A program made the translations under genes and the position numbers. Shown piece by piece: positions 28,001 to 37,000 of a stretch of DNA of 59,353 bases. Source of the DNA: Salinivirgaceae bacterium (GTDB lineage Bacteria > Bacteroidota > Bacteroidia > Bacteroidales > SZUA-534); contig JAEEPS010000010.1 of assembly GCA_016284875.1 (NCBI GenBank), forward strand, positions 1-59,353, written 5' to 3'. The notes below the pieces were generated by a model, which saw nothing but the letters and a program-made list of their open reading frames with translations, searched no databases and was not told the origin of the DNA. Positions within the stretch are counted from its first letter, which is position 1, and each line of letters opens with the position of its first letter.

Positions 28001-31000
28001 CGCCAACAACTGTACATACGTCCTGCCTGGCAAGTACAACGATTTGACAGTCAGCATGATCGAGGGTAATGACATCTCACTATACGACAGTGTAGAAGTA
28101 TCTGGTGCTTTGGGCTGGTCTGCAGGTCGCATCAACATTGGTGGCAACAAGTTGACAATAAGCCAGAACGCGTTGGCTGGCTCGTTTGGTCCAACCTATA
28201 TGATTGTGGTTGCCGACGGCGGCAAACTTGCCTATAAGGCAAAGGCCTCTGTTACAACCTTGAAAATGCCAGTTGGTACCCACACTTACGGCGACATGGG
28301 AGAATCGAACTACCAGTACACACCTGTACAGTTCGGTTCATTGTCAGGAATTGTAGCGGGCGACACCATTACAGTACAAGTTAAAAACGCGCCAAAATCG
28401 GGCAAAGGAACCGATTTACGCCGTTATTGGGTAATTGGAGCCAAACCAGAGCCAATTGAAGCCGCTCCCGAATTCACATACGTTACTGCTGATGACCCGT
28501 ATGACCATGTTGGTTATATGAAAATGTACAGATATAAGACGGAAGACGAGATTTTTAATGAAGCCAGAATTGTCAACGTAGATATAGATACTGATAATAA
28601 GAAAATTTCCGTTTTGGCTGCCGATAGCATCTGCGGCATCTGGACGGCTGTAGAATACCCAATAGTACAAACGCTCTACTCGTACAAATCGGGTGATTGG
28701 AATAAACCAGAAGTGTGGACAACAGTCTCAACAGGTTCAAAATGGGAAAACGAGGGTGGTGCAACACCTGACGAAAGGTATGACGTTGTGATTCTTAGTA
28801 ACAACGAAATTACAGGTGCCACTACAGGAAGTGAAAAAGATTTAAAAGTTTGGGCGCGTTCGGTATTTATCAAAGGTGCTGACGCGAAGTTGATTATCAA
28901 GAAAGAAAACAATGTGAAAATCAATGAGTTGTCGGGTGTTGGAGTATTACGCATCGAGGACAGCGGCGAATTTCCCGACATTACTCACTCCGACTTGTTT
29001 ATGGCAGCGGGCGGTGGCACGACAGAGTTTTGCGGAAATCCTGATGGTCCAGGATTTGATTTGGATCAGGCTTCGTTCAACAATTTGAGCATTCATTATA
29101 GTAAAGACTTCCAATTAAGACTTGTGAAAGATAAACTGCAAATAAATGGTTCACTGAATATCGAACATGGAGAACTTGCTTATACAAAAGTTAACCAGGC
29201 CATTCATGTTGACGGCGACATTTACATTGCAACTGCTGGTAGAATAACCAACAACGCAGGTGACGGTGGCGACGGAAAGGCTGATACGTTGCAGGTTGGC
29301 GGTAATTTCGCCAATCATGGTGAGGTGCGGCTTACATTGCGAGACTACAACACCTATACAATAGGCATTGCCAAATCACAGGAAGGAGACAAGGGTCGTG
29401 GTATTTTGCGGTTTGTCGGCGAGAAAGATGTGAAGTTCGATTGCTTCAACATCACCAACATCAGTCAGCTTATTATCGACAAGGGTTCTGATGAAACTCA
29501 CAAGGTGACATTGGAAACCCATGATGCAGAAGAAAATTTTGGACTTTTGGGGCAGTCAATCAATCCGCAGAAACCAATAGGATTCGCAGCAAGCACTCCA
29601 TATCCTCCCAACCCGGAATTATTGACCAAACCATTGTGGATCAAGTGCGGAACTCTTGAACTCAAGGGTTATACACATCTGCGTTCGTTGTCGGAAGATG
29701 GTGGCAACGGAGACGATTGGAAGAGAGACTGTTTCTATATTCCAGCCAAAGGATGCTTATATTTGAACGGACCGAATGTGAAAGTGGAGCCTACTCTTGC
29801 CGAAGGTACTAATATTGGTTGGGGAGCCCTCATTCCAGCCGGCAAACTGATTATTGAGGACGGTACATATGACGGAAAAGGAACAACAGGTATATCTTAT
29901 GTCGGATCGTCATATATTGAGGTGAGAGGCGGAACACTGAAAGTGGCTCAGTTCGGCAAGTCGAATTTTTCTGATGGATTAACTACCTTTATCCTATCGG
30001 GCGGCACAGTGGAAGTTCACGGCGACGGACAAGTTAAAAATGACCAAGCCACATTCAATATGCCGAATGCCGATTATACATTCCAGATGTCAGGCGGAAC
30101 ACTAATCGTTGGCACGGCAGTAGTGAATGCAGGTGCTTTAGTAGTGAAAGCGAATCCAGCCAACGGAGAGATAACAGACGGAGAGATTATCGTCAATACT
30201 GGTGCGGCATGGAAGGGAACCACCGAAATCGACGGAAAGAATTACACAATAGAATCAACAATGCCGTTCCACGATCTTACTCTTCGAAACACCCGAGAGC
30301 GTAACCTTCCGGAAAGCAGATATGCGGAACACAATATCAAGACATCAGGCAACATAATAATAAAGCGAAATCTGAAGATTGAGAAAGATGTTGTATTTAA
30401 TACACAAGGCAAATCAGTAACTATCGGAGGCAATTTTATAGTAGAAGAGGACGCAAAGGTTTATACACAAAACAATGAGTTTATCCTGAACGGAACAGGA
30501 CACGTAACTGTAAATGGAAAGGTTGCCAAAGACGGAAGCAGTATGACAGAACCCCAAAAATGTGATTTCTACAAACTGACTATTGCCGACGGAGCAAACA
30601 TAACAATCGACAACAACATCAGTGTGCGCGAGAAATTCACATTGGGAAACAATGCCGAACTGCACGATGGCGCCGATGATAATATCTACACAATGATGAA
30701 AATAGCCGAAATCAACGGTACACACGTCAAGCGCAGTACTAGTCCGGCAACAGTGGTTTTGGAAAATGGGGCAGGCGGATATATTTCCAGCAATGGCAAC
30801 GGCGTTCTTCAGAATGTTAAAATCAATTCGATAAGGGAAGGAGCCGAGTTGCTATTGCGAGACCCTGCTAGTGACTCAAAACCCACAAAACTCACTATCA
30901 ACGGTGACCTTACTTTCGCCACCAACACGGTGTTCAACATCAAGAGTAGCAACCTTGAGTTTGGCAGCGATGCTAGGGTGTTAACCACGGTTATCGAAGG

Positions 31001-34000
31001 ATTCAGCCCAAGTTGCATGATAAAGGTCATGGGTGCAAGTTCGGGAGGCGTTACAAAAGTCTTCAGCGAGGGGCATAACTACTTTACCTATCCGTTTGGA
31101 TTCGATACTTATTACACCCCGGCCTACATTAAATATAGTTCAGCTGGAAAATACGGCAGTATAACATCGCGTCCAGTAAAGGGGCGTGTGTTCCGTAATG
31201 ATAAATCGCTCAATTGCTATTGGATAAATAGCGAGCAAGGTTTTGAAAACACAGGCAACCTGACATTCAAAGGATATTGGTATAATTCCGGACTTGTTGG
31301 TGGATCCTTGGAAAACTATGTGGCTGCCCGCAAACATGGAGCCGAATGGATGCAAGAGGGAACATCATCAGTGAGCCGAACAGGCACTGATGATAAGCCC
31401 GACGAGAGGTATATGCAGATAACTCGTAACGACATAACCGCCGATGGTTATTACTCATGCGGTGAAGCCACATCGTTTGAGAGTGGTACAATTTACTACA
31501 CATCAAGTTATGTTACAAAAGGTGCTGATTTTTATTGGAATGATCCACAATGCTGGTCAACCGAGGGCGTTGGAGGTACGCCAAATACAGCCCCAGGTGC
31601 TTATCCGCAATTGACAACTGATGCCGCCCAGATTGGTGATGATAACAATCACGACACAATTAAATTGAGGGGAAATTTGCCAAGGATAGCTAGTTTGAGC
31701 ATTGCTCCGGGTTCAACTCTTGATATGGATATTTATAATGGCACATTCACCATTGTTGAGGTTGATGAGGCAAAGGGCGCAGGAACGTTGTGTATAGGAA
31801 AAACCAATTATTTCCCAGGTGGTGATTTTGGCAGTTTTCTTGGTGAGCATGGCGGCACGGTTGAATATTATAGCAAAGGCGACGGCTATACGATTAAAAA
31901 CCTTGCCAATTACTGCAATCTGGTTGTGAGCGGTGGAACAGCAGATGCTCCAATGAAAATGCCTAATCAGAATGTTACTGTCTATAAAAATTTCACAGTC
32001 AATGGTTGGGTACGTTCTACAGAAGCAAATGGAAGAACAGTAACCGTTGGTGACAGTCTAAACATTAAGAAAGGAGATTTGATGTTATGGGATGTTGATG
32101 GTCAGACACAGACATACAAGGTGCTTGGAGATGTTAACGTGTTTAAGGGTGCGGTATTGGAGGCTAAAGGAACAGCCACCAACGCAAAGACTAACAAACT
32201 CACCATTTATGGCGATTTGACAGTTGATGGAACGTTTAATGCTTACTACGAGAAGGAAAGCGCACCAAATGTTGTTGAATATGTAAATAAATTCGATACA
32301 GAGTTTATCGGAGCCGACTCATCAATAATCAGTGGCACAGCCGATATTATAAAATTCAACACGCTGACTTGCAACAAAGCCGATTTGGACACAAGACTTG
32401 TTTTAAGAAACAAAAATGTTAAATCAAGCGACGCACAAAAACTTTTGGTATTAACCAAAGGAACATTCGAGGTGGATATTAAAAGTGGTGATGTATCATT
32501 GACAAAGAATAGTGATTTGGATATTCCAATCGATGCACGTTTGTCGGTAATTTCAGGTAATGTAAAAGTGGCTGATACAACCCAGCGTAAAAGCATCAGT
32601 TTGAATGGTCATATTTTAATCGAGGGAGGATGCCTGTTTGTTGGTAGAGAAACTGTAAACCAGTGCAACAGCATATTAATAGCCTCTGAAGGCAAGCCTT
32701 CAATTACCATAAAGGGAACAGGCAGGTTGGTTGTTAATGGCCAGATAAGTAGGAGAAAAGACGGAAAAGTGGGCTCGCTTATTTGGGAGCAAAGCGGTGG
32801 CGAAGTAATAATTAATGGAAAGCTGCGAGGAACGTCCGATCCATTATGGATTTCAAAATTTGCCGCTTTTGAGATTCGCGACAATGGTGAGTTTAACATG
32901 AGCGGTGGAAAGATAACCTTAATGAAAGGCGGTGGTAATGAGTGTGGCGATATTTACATCAAGCCAACTGCTTCACTTTGCACAGGAGGTGAAATCATTA
33001 TTGGTGGCGGTGAGCAGATACTGATGACAAACGTGGCCTTGCATGACTTGAAAGTGGACAATGGAGCAGTACTCAATGCCTATGACGATATCAATGTCAA
33101 CAAACTCACTATTGAGGAAACAGGCATTTACAATGCCATTGAGCATGAACTTGCCATTCGTGGTGCGTTCATTAACCATAATTCTGTTACCGATGGAGGC
33201 TCCGCAACCATCAGCAAAGGTTTTGTGCCAGGAAGCATAAGCCAACTCACGCGGTTCATTGGTCATGGTGCATCAATTGAAGGCGTGTCAGGCATTCAAA
33301 CACAATTTGCGCAGTTGGAAATAACTGATGATGTGAATTTGGTGGCAGGAAAAGCAAGTATCAGAGTGGGAGGCAATCTTACCCAAACGGCAGGTACTGT
33401 TTCTGATAACGGCAATACCATTCACCTTTCGGGTGATTTGCTCTACAACGGCACTTTCAGCGGCTCAGGCGGCATCAATTTCTGCGGCACTGCTGACAAG
33501 CAGTGGATTAAAGGCACAGAAGGCAGCGAGATGGGTCAGATTGGTAAAATATTGGTGAACAATGCCGATGAGGTTTGGCTTGATAAGGACGTCCACATTA
33601 CTAACGGAATTGTTCTCGGCTCATCGCTTTACATCAATCGTAGCCGTGTGATTCTCGATGAAAACGCGACTATTTCTGCGTCGGGCGGCGCATTGAGCGC
33701 AAGCCGAATGATACGCCTTAACGGCGAGCATGAGGACAAAGGCGTGATGCAGTATGTGAAACGGAAAGACGATGGAACACATTTCATATACACAATACCA
33801 ATTGGTATAAAAGACAAAGATGGTGTGCTGCGTTACACCCCAGTTGAATATGACTTTGCTTACAACAGATATAACGGAGCAAGCATCAGTGTCAAGGCCA
33901 TGAACTTCCGTCACAATAATATTTCGGAAGACCCAACAACGTGGATCAGTTACTATTGGGTTGTCAAAACTGAGGGATTCAACGATGACGGAGTAAGTGA

Positions 34001-37000
34001 GTACAGACCGTCGAGAAGCAGCGATTATTCACTCAAACAGACTTACACATACGATTGTGATGTTGAGGGTGACGACACCAGACCATTGCTGCCCGAATAT
34101 ATGTACTATGGCGGACCGTTGGAGTACGAATGGGTTAATCTTACAAAAGATGATACAGCAATAGTTTCTGGTAACAATATAATATTCAATCAATTCGGCC
34201 ATATTGGCGGTGACTATACGGCAGGTCGTGTCGCCGACAGAACATACACAGAGAAACCTGTGCTTTACTCTAGAAAAACTGTAGGTAATTGGAATAATCC
34301 AGACGATGATGGTCGTACTTGGGAGTATTGGGATAAAGATAAAGTAGGGGATGACAAATGGACAGAATTTACTGGAGAACCCAACGGCAACCCGATACAT
34401 ATTCGGCCAGGGCACAGAGTTAATATTACTGGAGTAGAGCCGGTAAAGGCATATTGTCTCTATTTTGATAGGACAAATAAAGATGGTTCACCAAATGATG
34501 ATTTAGGTATTCTCGACATTGGTGAGACATCAGGTAGCGATTTCGGCCATGTCGATGGTGTTGGCAGGTTGGTGATGTTGCCTATTCCTGGCGATGGTGG
34601 AAGAGAGTACAAGATGCCGGCAGGCGATTTCGAGGAGTTCCTCAAAGACCCCAAGAGCATCATTGAATTCACAGGAAGTATAGATGCCAAATTGCCTAAC
34701 TCGGTTGTGGGTCACAGTTCGCAGCCAATGCAAAATGTTGTACTTTCAGGCACAGGAGTCAAGACTCTTACTAAAGAGACAGGAGAGTTTATTAATGGCA
34801 GTTTGACAATTGAAAATGGTACAAAACTGGAGTTCAACAACACCCCGATTCACATTAAAGGAGACTGGATTGACGAGAATACAGGAACAACGTCTGGTTT
34901 CAATGCAGGAAAAGTTGATGCTAAGTCACTTGTTGAGTTCTACGGCACAAGCGAGCAGCATATCAAATTGTCGAACAATGCCACCCAGTTCTGGAAGTTT
35001 CAGGTTAATAACCCCGAAGGAGTGATAATTGAAAAAGCAACAGAAGGTAGCGATGTGCCGGACAACACACCTATAGGTATTGGTCGTGAACTTATTCTAA
35101 CCAATGGTTGTGTAACCACTGCCGACAACAGCCATATTGTGCTTGCTTCTTCATCATCAGTAACTGGAGCAGGCAACGAGAGGTTTGTCAATGGTCCGTT
35201 GGCCAGAACAATGGCCGAGAACGACAATTTCACATTCCCTGTCGGCAACATAGTTGGAGAAGATAAAATATATGCTCCCACAGTGATTAGTAATGTGTCG
35301 GTGGGCGGCGACTGGAAAGTTACTTACCATTACGCCACCATAGACCACGATTCACTTCCGCCGTTGACAGCGGTGAGCCATAGCGAATATTGGACTTTTG
35401 ATATTGATGCTGAAAATGCAACAGCAAAATTGGGTCTCCGTGCCGACGAAGAGACAATGACCAACTACAGCAGCGATATGCTCGACCGCACAATGGTTAT
35501 TGGTTTGGTTAATGTTGATGATGCTGATGTCAGCAAGCGTGATAAGTGGGAGAAGATAAACAGCACCCATACAGGTTCGACTTTGCCAGCAACGGTAACA
35601 ACAAGTGAAAATGTCACAATTAAAGGGTATCAGTGCTACTCACTCGGCTATGTAGGCACAACAGCAAAAGTGACTAATGATGGTATAGTTAATATTTGTG
35701 ATGGAGATGATGATGTGGCCGAAATACCAATCACCTTTACTGGTATGGGTGGTCCATATAAGGTTGAATACGAAGTGACATCGGATGGAAAAATATACAC
35801 CTCAACAGTTGAACTTGCTGATGGAGCCGCTTTGCGTTTCAAAGGAAATGAACTTGGCAGATTCTTTGGTCGCTCTGGAGGATTCATTTGTGATGAAACG
35901 GCAGAAGGGAAGCCAATCAAACCATATACAATAAGACTTACAAAGGTTTGGGAAGGCGGTGTTAAAGGTAATATCAACGAAGATAATAACTTTTCAATTA
36001 GAGTGAAATATAATGCCGTGCCTGTGATCACCGGCGCAGGAGCAGTAGGAATGGGCGAGACACGCACATATAGTGTGGCAACAAGTTATTGGGATGACAA
36101 TAACCTTGTAAATCCGTATGAATGGAGTGCTACTGGTGATAAAGATGTTACCCTTGGGGCTGGTGAAACTAAATCCGAAGAAAAAGTTACTTTCCCCGAT
36201 AATGGTGATACTGACTATGGGGTTAATCTGAAAGTTACCAATAACTATAAAACAGGAGATTTTGGTACTTGCAGTAACTATGTAGTAAAACCCATTGCGG
36301 TTAAAGTTCCGCCACAGCCAGATATTCATTCTGTTACAACGGATGGTAAACTTGCGGCTTGCAAGGATGGTGTAACCGAGTATCTTTATCGCACAGAAGC
36401 GAACGGAGAAAATGAATATGAATGGAGCGTAGAACCAGACGGGTTGGTAGAAGTAATAAGTAGTGTTAGAAATGAATTTATAATCAAATGGATTGCTAGT
36501 GACAAGAGAACTGCCAAAGTCAAGGTTACAGAGAAAAAACCGACAAATAATCCTGAAACACCCTATGTAGTGGGTTATAATGAGAAGGAGATAGAATTGG
36601 AGAATGATTTTGTAATAGGAACTATTACACCTGATATTGTATGTGACGGTAATTATGGTAATATAGTAATATCCGGAACTACTGGTTCGCAGAGTTTCAT
36701 GCTTTGCGATGAGGAAGGAGTTGCTTTGACAGAAAAATTCTCTGGTTCAGATGGCACAGTTAAATTAGGAACGCCGAGAGCATTGAATTTTACTGATGGA
36801 CCTTTCAAGTTCAAAGTATTAGCAATGAGTGGCGGTTGCAAGCATTATTCGGATCTAGAGACAGAGACGGTTCGTGAGAATCCCGCAATTGAAAAGCCAT
36901 TCACAATACCCGTCGAGGATTTGTATATTGGAAATCTGTCAAAGGTTACTGTAAAACAGACAAGCGAAGTTCATCCTGATTCTTATAGTTTCGCTTATGA

